A program made the position numbers and the translations under genes. From contig NC_133296.1 of assembly GCF_005239225.2 (NCBI RefSeq), positions 9,858,001-9,922,000 of the forward strand: a stretch of 64,000 nucleotides of DNA, written 5' to 3'. Below, piece after piece: positions 46,560 to 59,700 of this stretch (the first letter of the stretch is position 1; every line of letters starts with the position of its first letter). The notes below the pieces were generated by a model that made no database searches, was not told the DNA's origin, and saw only the letters and a list, made by a program, of their open reading frames with translations. This DNA comes from Populus alba. Its lineage: Eukaryota; Streptophyta; Magnoliopsida; Malpighiales; Salicaceae.

Positions 46560-47020
46560 AATCACCTACTAAAAAACTTTTTTATCAAACATATTTGGTG
46601 TATGTTTACTCAACTTTTTCCTTGTAATAAATGATTTAATACAACATGTCTCACTTCATCTAAATACTTTAACTGTGTCAGCATAACATTATGTTGTCTT
46701 TCTAAGTGATTGTACCATGAGCTCCCATATGCAATATATCATTAGGATCATATGTCTTGGGTGAATGGTGAGGTTTTTAAAATAGTTTTTTGTGAATTCG
46801 TATATTCCTATAGTATTTTTGTTAAGGCATCGTATCAAGTTTTAAGATTGTTTCTTAATGTTAGAGATAATTTTGTTGGTTAATTCAACTTGCTTTTTAA
46901 CTTAGGCATAATAAGGAGTAGAATAAATAATTTTAAATTCATATTTTTATACAAATTGCTTCATATATTTCTTAGTAAATATTAATCTTTGATTAGTTAT
47001 GGTTGATTTTAGAGGTCTAA
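46560..47020 (-). mobile_element. Ty3/gypsy integrase fossil
   Basis: On the minus strand, pieces such as GLIFTKKYMKQFVYKYEFKI, IYSTPYYA and VELTNKII can be read in order, matching the DxGxxF(T)...STPYYAQ...VE.TNK core of gypsy integrases. Stops and shifts are frequent. Flanking LTRs were not recognised, so this is an isolated fragment. Confidence 0.6.
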
Positions 47021-47859
47021 ACCTATGAGTGATTTATTCATTAATGAATATGATAATTTTTTCTTGATTGAGCAATTAATTTGAAGAAGAGGGGTTTTTA
47101 TTTGTGAAAAATAGAATAACTTTAAATTCGTGATTTGTAGCAAAACTCGTGAATGCCGAGACTAGATCGAGTCGTGATTATAGCTATAAATTGGAAATGA
47201 ATGTTAAGAGAATAATGGACAGCAAAATGTCACTACTTTATTTTTAAATGCGAAAGTTAATAGTCAATTATTCGAATAACATGATGTTGCTATCACTATC
47301 GGCATAAATGACGAATTGGTAGAATCTAGAAAACAATGAGCCGAGAGAAAAAACCCACGCTAGGTACGTTTCCATATGGTCATCAAAAGTCTTAAAAGAA
47401 ACCATTTCTTGCACGATTGACTTGTGTTTATAAAAATTCTTTATTTGTTTACCGAAGAAAAGAATTTTGTAATTGCATCCTAAGTTTATATATATTTTAG
47501 CAATTAAATTCAAATATTCCTCCCATTTTTAGAAGTGGGTCCTTTTGTAAATTCCTACTAGCATTTTCCACCTGATGTGTATTCTCTATGCGATAAAATG
47601 GCATAGTTTTGAAAAAAAATGGATGGAAAAGTTAATGACGTTAACAAAAGGACTTGATGGAGAATTGCTAAAACATTTGTGACCGAATTGGTAGAATCTA
47701 CAAATTTAGGATTCAATTGAAAATAAATAAATACTTTTGCGTGTGTTGCCTGCCTGCCCAAGTGATGGATATAAAACAAGATATAGCTGGATGGAAGAAT
47801 CATGTCATGTGGATTAGCTGAACAGGAAAATAAAAGGGAGATAACAGTGGTTTACACTG

Positions 47860-48070
47860 TATTAGCTGGAAAGTAATTTTGAAAAAATTTTAAAAATTTA
47901 TATTTATATTTATATTTTTACTTTAAATTAATATATTTTTAATATTTTAAAAATATTTTTGATGTGCTGATATTAAAAATAATTTTTTTAAAATAAAAAA
48001 AATATTATTTTAATATATTTTAAAATAAAAAATACTTTATAAAACAATTATTACCCCACTTCAAAACAAT
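47860..48070 (+). repeat. AT-rich dispersed element, copy 3
   Basis: Same family and strand as 25205-25420: GCTGGAAAGTAATTTTG start, TTTTTGATGTGCTGATATT core, TATTATTTTAATATATTTTA and a final CCCCACTTCAAAACA block. Confidence 0.6.
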
Positions 48071-48359
48071 ATAAAAATAGTACATCTATTTATGCAAGCT
48101 TTCAATCGTCCGCTAGTCTAGTGATTCGCTTTCAAAGTAAGCTTTACACTTTCAAAAGTCCGCTAGCTACTCACATGGACATGTGCGTGAGATAAAAATA
48201 AAAATTAATTAGTCCACATTAATAAACATCGTACATGACAATATTTATTTTCAGCACTGCTTGAATAGATGAATCCCAAGACGACTCCTATATTTTATTT
48301 TATTATTAACATATTTTATTATTAACATTGGGATTTAAATACTTTATCCTTTTACAATT

Positions 48360-50300
48360 TATTTTTTAAAGTTTTTTTTTTAAATTCTATAATTTAATAT
48401 TAAATTTAATGGATATTGAACTTCATAATTTGTTTCAACTCGAATTATTCTAATTTTATAACCCGAGTTAACCTATTTTATTTTTTTTAATTGTTTTCTT
48501 TTTTGTTTTATTTTTTAATATTGGGTTGATTGAAAATTTAGTTTTATATTTTTTTTATCTGTTTTTCATAGTATTATTATGGTTTCAGGACTCATTTTGT
48601 GGGTTAGCCTGATTGTCTCAAGTTTTTTTTTAATTTTATTTTTCAATATTGATTTTATTAAAAAAATATACTTTATAATTTATTTTAGTTTGCTATCAGG
48701 TTATCCTAACCTTATAAGTTGGGTCATGAATTTTGTTTGATTGACTTGGGTTGACTTGATGGTTTTTTCATGTCTTTTTTTTTTTTTTTAATTTTATCCT
48801 TCAAAATTGAGTTGATTGAAAATTAAATTTTATAATTTGTTTTAATTTTTTTTATGTGGTTATCTTGGTTTCATAATTAATATTTTACAAGTTAACTTAA
48901 GTTGACTCAATTTATTTTTCTAATTGAATATTATTTTTAATTTTATCATTTAATATTTAGTTGATTAAAAATTAAATTTAATATTTTTTTTATAAAGTTA
49001 TTAGAATCTCATAATTTATATTAGCGATTTAACATGTTATATTAATTAGCTAGTTTTTTACTAATAGTCGAATCACCTTTAAAAAGCACTTACGTGCCTT
49101 AAGCAATGAATTGTATTTTATATACAAGTATGCTATAAACACTAAAAAAAAACATAATAATTTCAAGAAAACACATTATTAATCATTACAGCAACAAGAT
49201 CCATGGACAAATTTCATATTAAAAAAATTAATTTTCCTTTGAAAAACAATGTTTAAAAACATTGTTATAATAGTTTTACCCCTCCATCTAAAAAATCTAA
49301 TATTAGTTTTCAAGACATTAAAATCTTTTGACAAGTTCCATTAGTTATTAATAAAATGATCAGAAAAAAAATAAGTTTTTCTCTTTCTTGATTGTATAGT
49401 GAAACGATCAAAATACTATTAGAAATAAAAAATTTAAATCTAGTGTCAAGGTGTAATTTTATATTTTTATAATAATTTTTTGGTTATTATAATATCAACT
49501 AGAGGACTATTTGTTATTTGATTATATATATAAAAAATAATAAATAATTATAATACAATTTGATTCTTATTTTTTTTTATTTTGTTTTCTCTTTGTTAAT
49601 GTGATCTTTTTTTTTTCAATTTTATCTCTCAATAAAAAAAATTCTTTTTTATTTTTTATGTCAATCTTAATTCTCATTCTTTTATTCTTTTTGCTAAATT
49701 GATTTTTTATTTTAATTTTACTCTTTGATTCAATATAAAATTTATTTTATTTTTATTTTTATTTTTTATTATTTTAATCGCTATTTTTATATTCTTTTGT
49801 ATAATTGAAATTAATTTTTAAGAATTGAGCTTTATGATTTTTTTTAGATAAGATGTTTTGGATCTAATGAGTGGGATCATAAATTTAAAAAGTTAACATA
49901 TGTTGATTTTTTTTCATAAAAACATTTGCTTTATAATTTTCTTTATTTTTTTTATTGAATTATTACAGTCTCATAACATAGACTGCAAATTTGACGGGAT
50001 ATCCCAAGTTAGCTTTACTCTAATTGCTAGTATTATAAGTTTGTTATGACAACTCAGATTGATAATGACCATTTTTTTATATCTTTTTTTATCATCCAGT
50101 TTCATTCTTCTATATTTAATGGGTTGTTAATTGAATTGCATCATTTTTTTTTTTGGTAAATAATTTTTTTTCAGGTTATCTTAATCATTTTTTTAAAATT
50201 TAATTCATCTATTATTTTTTTTCTATATTTTTTATTTAATTTAAATAAAGCCAACTTAGACCTATAACCCAAGCTACATATTTTTCTTCTTTTTTAAAAA
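48360..50300 (-). repeat. T-rich array, reverse orientation of the A-rich dispersed family
   Basis: Repeated units of the form TTTTAATTTTATCTTTCAATATTGA, GTTGATTGAAAATTAAATTTTAT, GGTTATCTTGGTTTCATAA and AGTTAACTTAAGTTGACTC recur about every 150-200 bases. Read on the minus strand they correspond to the A-rich blocks of RSH introns 7, 12 and 13. There is no coding content. Confidence 0.65.
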
Positions 50301-50470
50301 CACCTTTGCAATACTCGATCCGGTTAGTGCTTATTAATAGTGAGTACTGATAGCATGGATCAATTAAACTCATTTTCTGTAATTCATTTCTCAACATTAA
50401 AGTAAATAATTCCCATTAATTAATTAAGACAATACAACGAAGGCGTGGCATTGGATCCTAACATCAGGCA

Positions 50471-50791
50471 CCCAAAACACAAAGCAAAGAGAGACTGAAG
50501 ACGTACGTGAAGAAGAAGATAGAGAGTCAAACTGTTCTTAAAAAAAAGGGAAGAAATTATAACTCCCAATCTCATAAACGGGTAGGGGTCGTAGAGGATA
50601 AGAAAGCCATTTTCTTTCCATAATTCCTCCTACATACACTCTCTGCTTTGTCTTTTCTCTTCCTCACAATTGCCCCCTCCTTTCTCTCTGTGTTTGTACA
50701 GCTTATAAAATAAATAAATATTATCTTTGAACAACCCCCATCCTCTCTATTTCATCCTCTCCTCCGAAAACCACCTTTTTTTTTTCTTTTT
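50471..50791 (+). promoter_or_regulatory. Probable ClpX promoter and 5' leader
   Basis: A TC-rich stretch (about 50636-50700, CTCTCTGC, TTCTCTTCCTC, CCTCCTTTCTCTCTG) of the kind common around plant transcription starts, then TATAAAATAAATAAATA at 50704 and further CT-rich leader up to the ATG. The start site was not determined, so TATA-like and pyrimidine-rich parts could lie on either side of it. Confidence 0.4.
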
Positions 50792-53700
50792 ATGTCTGGA
50801 ACTAGAATGTTGCGGAGATGCAGGAAACTCAAGGATACAACGAATCCTCTGTTACTCTCTTCCCGTTTCGAAACCCCGGTCCGTTTCTCCAGAGGAATCT
50901 CCACGCACTTGAACTACTTAAACATCGGGTGTAACCGCCGGAAGGAATCATTGATCGGAATCCAAGAGCGCTACAAGTGGGAGAATTCTAAGGACGACAA
51001 CAATGTTCGGAAAATTAGGGCAGAAGCGAATTGTCCGAGGTGCTCTAAACACATGGATGTGCTCTTCTCCAATCGGAGTTTCGTATTTAGTAATAATTCT
51101 AATCTTGATCATCATCATCATCATTTGAGTCGCAATAATGATACTGCTAATAATAATACTAATAATACTACAACTGCTGATACTGGCGCTTGTAATGGAA
51201 ATGGGCATAATAATAATTATCAGGCTGTGAATTTCTGTCCTAATTGTAAGACAGCCTATTATTTTAGGCCGGATAAGATTGCGCCGTTACAAGGCAGTTT
51301 TGTTGAGATTGGTAGGATTAGTAATAAGGGGAATGGGAGAAATGGGAATAAGGGAGGTAAGGAAGTGAGTAATGGTGGTGAAGAGGGGGCGGATTATGCC
51401 AATGTTACTAATACTATTAATAATAGGTTAAGGGTGTCGTTTTGGGAGACGTTGAGGTCGTATGGAGGGGATCCGCCGGAGAATTGGCCTCAGGGGATTC
51501 CTCCTCCGCCACCCCCGGGTGGGAATGGGTTGGCTGTGCATACGCCTCCTGGTCCGCCGTTTGCTCCAGGGGTTAGCGTGGTTAGGGCTTTTAAGCCTGG
51601 TGGAGAAAAGAGTGGAGGTGGTGGTGGTGGGAATGGAGGTGGTGAGAAGAATGGTGCTGGATGGGGTGGGTCAAATTTGGGGAAGGAATTGCCGACGCCA
51701 AAGGAGATTTGCAAAGGTCTTGATAAGTTTGTTATTGGACAGGACAGAGCAAAAAAGGTTTGCTTTTTTTAACTACATTTCGTTCGCATTTGGGTTTTTG
51801 ATCTAGCTAGTTGGTATTCGGTTGCAATCAGTTTCTGAGTTTCGATGCTTATAAGTTTTTTGAATTATTAACAGATGCTTGTTGATTATGGTTTATCATT
51901 GCCAAAGATTTCACACTGGTATTTAGGTACTTATGAAGGCTGTCCTGTTAGAGTTTTTGTTGCATTGTATTTAGAAACCCTTTTCAAATTGTCTTTTCAA
52001 GTGAATCATCATCCCTTTATTCTTTCTTTTTGTCTTGGATTGTTTTTGATGAATGTGTCATAGTTGTTTGTTTTCTGGGATATTGTCGACATGACTTTGT
52101 TAAGATGCTTGTTGTATCAGTTGTTTGAACCAACATAAGCGAAGTGCTCTGGTAAATTGAATATAGCATGTTGAAGATATCAAATGTTTCTGGTCTGGGG
52201 AACTGAGTGATAGAACATCATTTATTTAACAGACTACACTGTCAGTTTCCTGAAAGCTTGTTTTTGGATTCATGCTTGACATAGCCTTGAGCAGCTTGTA
52301 GTCTTTTGAGAGTACCCAACAAGTGATTCATGTTTATGTTGTAGGTGCTTTCTGTGGCTGTCTACAACCATTATAAGAGGATTTACCATTCCACCTTGCG
52401 GAAAGGGTTAGTTTCCAGTTACTTTCTTGTCTTCTCATAATGCTGCTATTGAAATAATTGAACCATATAATTCATAATGATTGGTGCTTTATTTCATTAC
52501 CTTGAATAGCAAAGTTTAGTATATTTTTAAGTGGTTTAAAAAAGTGGTCTCAGATTATCTCAATTAATTGACTTGTGAAAGAATACTGAAGTGATGTATT
52601 CTAATACTAGGCCAGGAGCAGAATCAGGAACTTTGGAGGCTATAGATGATGAAGACAATGTGGAACTGGAAAAAAGCAATGTACTCTTGATGGGCCCAAC
52701 TGGCTCAGGTAATGACTATACACTTTCTCTATGTATTTCAAGTCCCTGTGACTTGCTGTGAAAATCATTGCTTACCACAGTGTTATTTTGTTAGTCCTGC
52801 TTTCAAGCTTCTGAGTTCTGAATTCTGGACTTCTGTTCTAACTTACATATGAAATAGGGAAGACATTGTTGGCAAAAACACTAGCACGCTTTGTGAATGT
52901 GCCATTTGTGATTGCTGATGCGACAACACTGACCCAGGCAAGTCTGCTTTGTATTGATATCTTACTTCAAAGACTAGAAATACATCATGGTTGTTTTTAT
53001 TTCACAATTTGCAGTGGACATTCACATAAAAATTTGAACTTTCACATGTAGGCAATCTTGAATAATCTTATGATTTCTTTGTTTTCAACATGCCTGCATA
53101 TTTGATGTCTTTCATTAAATCTAATCATGTTTTATTGAAAAGGGAACATTGGCACCCTCATTGATGGAACTCATTTGTTTCTCTCATATCTTATTTTATC
53201 CACAAAAGGGAAGGAAGTCCTAGAGTAGTAATGTATACTTATATCCAACTGTTCAAAGTAAAACTGCAGGGTCGCATTTTAGTTTCTTTTGTCTTGCTAT
53301 GTATTTTTCCATGGTCACATGATTTTTGATCTTTCTCTCTCCGTACTTATTCGCAGGCTCATTACTGTTTAACTGAATGAGGCAACTAATTTTTGCAGGC
53401 TGGTTACGTTGGTGAAGATGTTGAATCAATATTGTATAAATTACTCTCGGTATATCTCACCTTTTATCTTTTGAACTTATGTAAATTCTAGTTGTTGTTT
53501 CTTAGCCTTGGAGTTGCATTGTCAATGCACTTGGTGCCTTTTTGTAGAGGTTCAGTTTCACCAGTCCTGATTTAAGTGAATTTGTGTCTAATTGTGCCTT
53601 TGCTATAGACTATAAGATACATGTATTTTCTTGACGGAGGAAGGAGGTTGCGAACGATAATACTGTTCTTCAAAATAAATGCCTTTATGAGGCAAAGGAA

Positions 53701-56700
53701 ATTATCTCACTTAGGAAGCAGCAGTGGAATTCATCAAAGAACTTACTAGCTAGAAAAAAGAATATTTGGTAATTATGGATTTTGATGTTAAACAGCCATG
53801 GACGCATTGGAGTTGTAGGAATTAACACTCCAGGTTCTAACCAAGTTTATCCTGGCCTATGAAAATATGCTAGTTATTTTTTTTCCTATTTTTTTTTAAA
53901 AGAATAAAACTCTGATGAATAAGAGTCATCAAGGCAGTCACAGCAGCTTGTTAAGACAAAATTGGATATTTTTGGTGGTAGTATTTGAACTTTTTAGGTT
54001 CGATTGTCTTAATTACTGGGGCCTTGAATACTTGAAATATTGTGATAAATAAAGGTGGGGGGGGGGGAGTAATTGCAATGCTGATTCATACAGGACCATT
54101 TATGTTTCTACTGAAAGGACATAATGGGAGACAAAATATTGAACTAATTTTATTGTTAAACATTCTTGAATTTGTTAGTTGTCTGAGAAATTTTAACTCA
54201 ATTAATGTTTGTTTGAAATTGTGTTTTCTCTTCATTTTTCCTACTGTAGGCTGGGGTTGCATTTAATGCTCAAAAACTCATTCTGGATGGGTTTGGGTAG
54301 ACTTGTTCAGCTAACACTAGCATAATCCTGTTCCAGAATGGTTTTTGGGTGGGCATTGACTGGTTTCCATCTAGTAATCATGTTCCAGAATTTTGCAGCT
54401 CTTCCTGAATTAATCACACTTCCAGTTGGATTGATTGTTACCTTCGATAAAAGTCTTAACTATTGTTTATGCACATGTACATACAAGTCATCCAAGTTTT
54501 AACTATTGTTTATATTTTGTTTAAATATTCTTTCTTCCAGAAATTGAACTTTTTATGAAAGCATTGAAATCTACTGAAGTTGAGAATTTTTCCCTTCAAA
54601 TTATGTTTGTATAAAGTGCAATCAGAGCTATGATCTGTCCCTTTTAAGTGCACGTAGTTGTCTGCTTCAGTTCATGTGTTTATTTATGAGAGGATTAGCC
54701 CTTTCAGTTGTCTCTAATAATTTTTTTGGGTATTTCATGTTTTTATTCATCTCCATCCGAAACTTTTGCTTTCGTGCATGAATTCAAAGAAGTCTAATGT
54801 GCATTGATTCAAAGAGACCTAACATGCTCTCCTCTATTGATGAACACTACTTTTATCTATCATTATTCAACATTTAACCATCTTTATGGGATGAAATTCT
54901 TTTTACTGGAATGTTGGCTGCAATTCATTATCAGGCATTTGAATTGTGTACTGACTATATATCTGATGGATGTTTATCCCAAACAGGGTTTGCCTGGAAC
55001 TAACATTTAATTATGCTGAAGTGTCCTGTTGTAGCAAACTATTCTCTGTTAAGCAGGTGTTTTTTATTTATTTATTTAAAAGTTTGATCAGTGTAGTTTC
55101 TGTTCATGCTTGCTTCGCATGATGATGTTTTTATTTTGACGTAGCTCATTCCCAAACACATGCTCTCACAACTTATTTTGATGTTTTTATTTTGACGTAG
55201 CTCATTCCCAAACACATGCTCTCACAACTTATTAGCTGAATTTAATAAGAATGGAAAACCCCTTGACTTTTCACATATTACAGAACTTACATAGAGTTCC
55301 TTCTTGACTTTAGGCAGCTGAATTTAATGTGCAAGCAGCTCAACAAGGAATGGTCTACATTGATGAAGTTGATAAGATAACAAAGAAGGTCCTGTTAATT
55401 TTCCATCTTACCAATTAGTTTATGTAACATTCGATGCACACAATCTCTTAAGACTTAAATGTTGTGACAATTTTGCAGGCTGAGAGCTTAAATATAAGCA
55501 GGGATGTCTCTGGTGAGGGTGTGCAACAGGCATTATTGAAAATGCTGGAAGGAACTGTGAGTACATGAAACTATGCTGCTTATCATTTGTTTACTAGATA
55601 TCTTGCTACTGTTTCACCTCTGTGAGGCTGATTGCAGAAATTTTAATGAAAGATTTGTGTGAAATTGTACTTGTCCCATATGATATTCTTATTTTATTCT
55701 GGCTTCGTTTAGTTGCTGTTTCTATAAAGATATTTGGATTCCTTTGCAATTATGCTGATTATAATTAAGATATCATGCTGGATATATCATATAAGTCAGA
55801 GGTGACATATTGCAATGTAACGAATCTTAAGTTAAATGTCATAAAGTTTTGAAAGAGTAAGAGGTATGCTGGATATATCATACAAGTCAGAGGTGACATA
55901 TTGCAATGTAACGAATCTCAAGTTAAATGTCATAAAGTTTTGAAAGAGTAAGAGGTATGCTGGATATATCATACAAGTCAGAGGTGACATATTGCAATTT
56001 AATGAATCTCAAGTTAAATGTCATAAAGTTTTGAAAGAGTAAAAGGTATGCTGGATATATCATACAAGTCAGAGGTGACATATTGCAATTTGATGGATCT
56101 TAAATTAAATGTCATAAAGTTTTGAAAGAGTCAAAGGTAACCTCTTCATAGAGGCTAGTAGACTGGTGAACAGGAGTACTCGTTTGCAGATACCTTTAAC
56201 AAAAGAGTTAATTTGAAAGAGTGAATTGGAGAAGGTGTAAGATAAAAGAGACCTTCGATGGAGTATAGGTGGACATTTAATGGGAAGACATTTTTCATTA
56301 TAGGGATGAATTCCATTTTTTATTATTGGAATGCTTGAACTTCAGGTTCAGCTCTTTTAGGAGAATGAAGTAATTTATTCACTTTTTGGACAGAAAGGGG
56401 TCAAACAAAAAGTTGGTTGATAATTTATGATCTTTCAGAAAGCTTCAGGGAGAATTTGAAGTTGAATTGCTGTTAACTTTCTGACAATAAGGGATTGAAC
56501 TTTGGAAGTTGGTTTAGTAACCCAGTATGCTTGGAAACCACTGCTGAGCTGTAACTTCAAAATTTAAATTTGGGTATGGAATTTTGTGGTAATTATGATG
56601 GTACTGTGCTACTTTTTTAATTAAGAGGAAGTTCTGCTTTTCTGATGTCAAGATGATGCAAGATCTTAATATTCTGCTCCTAAACACTGAGGTTTATAGA

Positions 56701-59700
56701 AGTTATAGTTGGTTTTGGGTGTAACTAAAGAGATGTTTTGTAGTTTAGGTAGATTTTTTTAAGGATAATTATGCTATTCAGGAAGTAAACAAATCAAGAA
56801 CTAAAGATCTTCAGGAGAACTCGATAGGTAAAAGGAAAAGAAACCTAGAATCACACCAGGGATCCTAGAAATCACTCCTAGGTATTCTTAGGCATCACAC
56901 GTCTATCAAAGTTTGCTGAAATTTCTATAACATATATAGTCCTTCCTTTAAAATTGGGATTATGAGTTCTATAAATGGATAAGCCAATAAGGAGGTGACT
57001 TGTGGAGGTGCAGCATAGCTAGTGTTAGCTGGCCATTTAACTTCTTATTAGTGAAGTGGTGAAGTAGCTGACTAGATTTTACAAAATGACAAAATTACCT
57101 CGATGAAAATGAAAATTACAAACTGCCCTGTTAAAACCCCCAAATCCTACACTACTAGCTAATTAAAAATCTTATTTAGACAAGTTCTAGTTGAGATTCT
57201 AGCGAAATAATGATGTTGATGCAGACAATACAAGAAGCAGAATTACTGTATTTCTATGTGGTTTTTGTAGACAAGGGTAATTCTGTAATTCAGATTTCTT
57301 GGAAATTATTCGAGGTAAGGTTCATTTCTATTAGTATTTTATTAGTTCTATAAGTAAACAGGTTTTTTAGGTTTTCCCTATTCTAAATATGAATGATACT
57401 CCCCCTGGTCAAACATTGTTTCATGAATATGTGGCTCTTATATTCAAGTTTTGATCTTAACTTTAATTGAAGTGCAGGGACCTTTATGGCCACTCAACAA
57501 ATCTCATTGTATTGGCACTAAATTAATGTAATAAACTTATCCATGATAGATTTGAGATCAAATCTTCAAATTCAAGAGATGATAGTTTGATTCTAATAAT
57601 GGTCAAAAGGTCTCCATCCATTGCTTTGTTCATTTTTCTTTGTTGAATGGATTACTTGATTTTTAGAACGGAAAAGCTCTTTGAAAGTTTAACCTACTCA
57701 ACTGCATTGTAGATCATACCTAACTATAACTAATCAGAATATAATCTGTTTTAATTACTATAACTAACCAGAATACAATTAATTTGAGCTAGTTTTTTTT
57801 TTTATTCTTTCTCAAAATTTTAAAACCCATATCCTTCATTTTGTTTTTCCATAGAAAATCCATGGCCTTAAACTCTATTATTCACCATTTCTCTTTATGC
57901 CAATTGTCATCTTCCTTAATGATTTTAAAAGGAAAGACTTAACAGGGTGTGATGCATGATGTGTGCTCATTTTTTTGAAGTTGTGTTATAAAGGTGCCAT
58001 GCATCAGAACAAAGTGGTGTGTATTGTAATCTATGTTTTAAATTATATTAAGAGTAGTTTTTTCTCAACTAATTGAAAAAAGAAAGACATAGTGCTACAT
58101 TTAAATAAGGGATAGTTATAGAACCATGTATAATTACCATTACCAGTCTAAAATTAGAATGTTGGGACCAAAGTTAGTGGGTAATGGGGAGTTATGTTTT
58201 TTCCCTTGAACTTATATTTTTAGACTCGATGATAACAAGGAAAAGTAAAATGTGTTCTTAGGTATCCATTTATATTCAAAAAATTTAAAAGATCCCTCAT
58301 GCCATCACCTATTCTCTAATGGCCATGAAAGGAGAATTCAACGCTTTATCATGTGCCCTAAGGGCACAAGTTAGCCGAACCAAGTATTATATTATATATA
58401 ATTGTGTGTCAACAACTTAATGCTTTCATTGGTTTACAATTTAAATTATTATTTTTATCGAAATCACTTTTGTGATCAAAACGTATCATGGTTTCTTTGA
58501 CATGGCAGTATAACTTCTTGCTTATCATATTCCACTTCTGTTTCGAAGCTAAGAAAGATGATTAATATTATTCTGGATGTGAAACAAAAAAATAAAACAG
58601 CATTGCATGATTTTGCTTTCTGCTAACTAAATCTTTTACGCTTTGCAACCCTCTGATTACATTATATTGAGGAGTTGGTACCCCTGAAAAAGAAATGAAT
58701 TCTAATATGTTGACAGGTATTCAGGCATTTACAGGTTGCTATGCTACTGACATCATGCAATTCTATAATATTCCTAGCACATGGCAAGTCCTATGGTTGT
58801 AACTTTTCTTAGTTGACTAAAAAGAATTTTTCATCTGCATTTTACACTATAAGTCTTGCCCATAAAACTTAATTTAGGTGACAAAAGACAAGGATTCACT
58901 TGCCACATTTAACAGTGTTTTCCTTATAGTGGTTATCTGCAAACTGCAGGTACAAGTGTGAGTTTACTGATGAGTTTTTGTGAAACACAGGTTGCCATAT
59001 AGGCTTTGCGTGTTGCATTTTTTTCATTATTGTTTTCCTGCACCATATTTTTGTTTTTTTGAAATGTTAGTTACTGTTGCTGCAGCACTTTGTGAACAGT
59101 TTGCTGCAGAGGTTTACATGAAAATCTTTAGTGGTTGGATTTTTTCCCCCAGAGATATTAAAGAATATGAAACTTGTTATAAAATTGCTAAAGCAGAACT
59201 TCCTGTTTCCAGATAGTAAATGTTCCTGAGAAGGGGGCAAGGAAGCATCCTCGGGGTGATAACATACAGGTATATAGTCTCAAAATGGTTTTCCTTTTCC
59301 TTTTCGTCCTTGAATTTTTTTTGTCATATGCAATGTGTCCTTTATGAGTTAGAGTCTACTGCTGGAGAAATGCTCATCCTAGAATCTTCTTATTTTTGTA
59401 TTGCTGATAACTTTTATTTTGTTGGAACCAGATTAAGCATTATCATACTCCAGATTTCTAACATAGCATCATTTTATTTATGCATTCCTTTCATTGAGCT
59501 CATGAATAATTCCTTTATATTCTTTCCTCCCAAGTTAAAAAGATATTAAATGCTTGCTTAGATTTTTGGTTAGGACCTCTTATGTATTTGCAGCATCCTA
59601 TTAATTCATATTTCAGAAAATTAATAATAACCAGCAATGATGTTGCCTTGCGAGGATTATTCACCATCATCATAATCAGAGAATTGGCACTATTTTTATC

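Larger units (their letters stand above)
44087..50470. other. Gene-free AT-rich interval
   Basis: Between the PPR and ClpX genes there is no supported gene. The contents are the separately listed AT-rich dispersed elements, an integrase fossil and a long run of T-rich repeat. About 46000-46500 and 47050-47850 show nothing I can classify. Confidence 0.55.

Noticed and set aside
50948..51806. Alternative frames over ClpX exon 1, including a Pro/Gly-rich minus-strand frame
   Set aside because: They reflect the low-complexity Gly/Asn coding of the real frame, which continues through 14 further exons.
58980..59216. 78-codon frame just before ClpX exon 8 as an extra exon
   Set aside because: ClpX continues directly from ...LLKMLEGT (exon 7) to IVNVPEKG (exon 8); the frame adds unrelated residues and ends in a stop.
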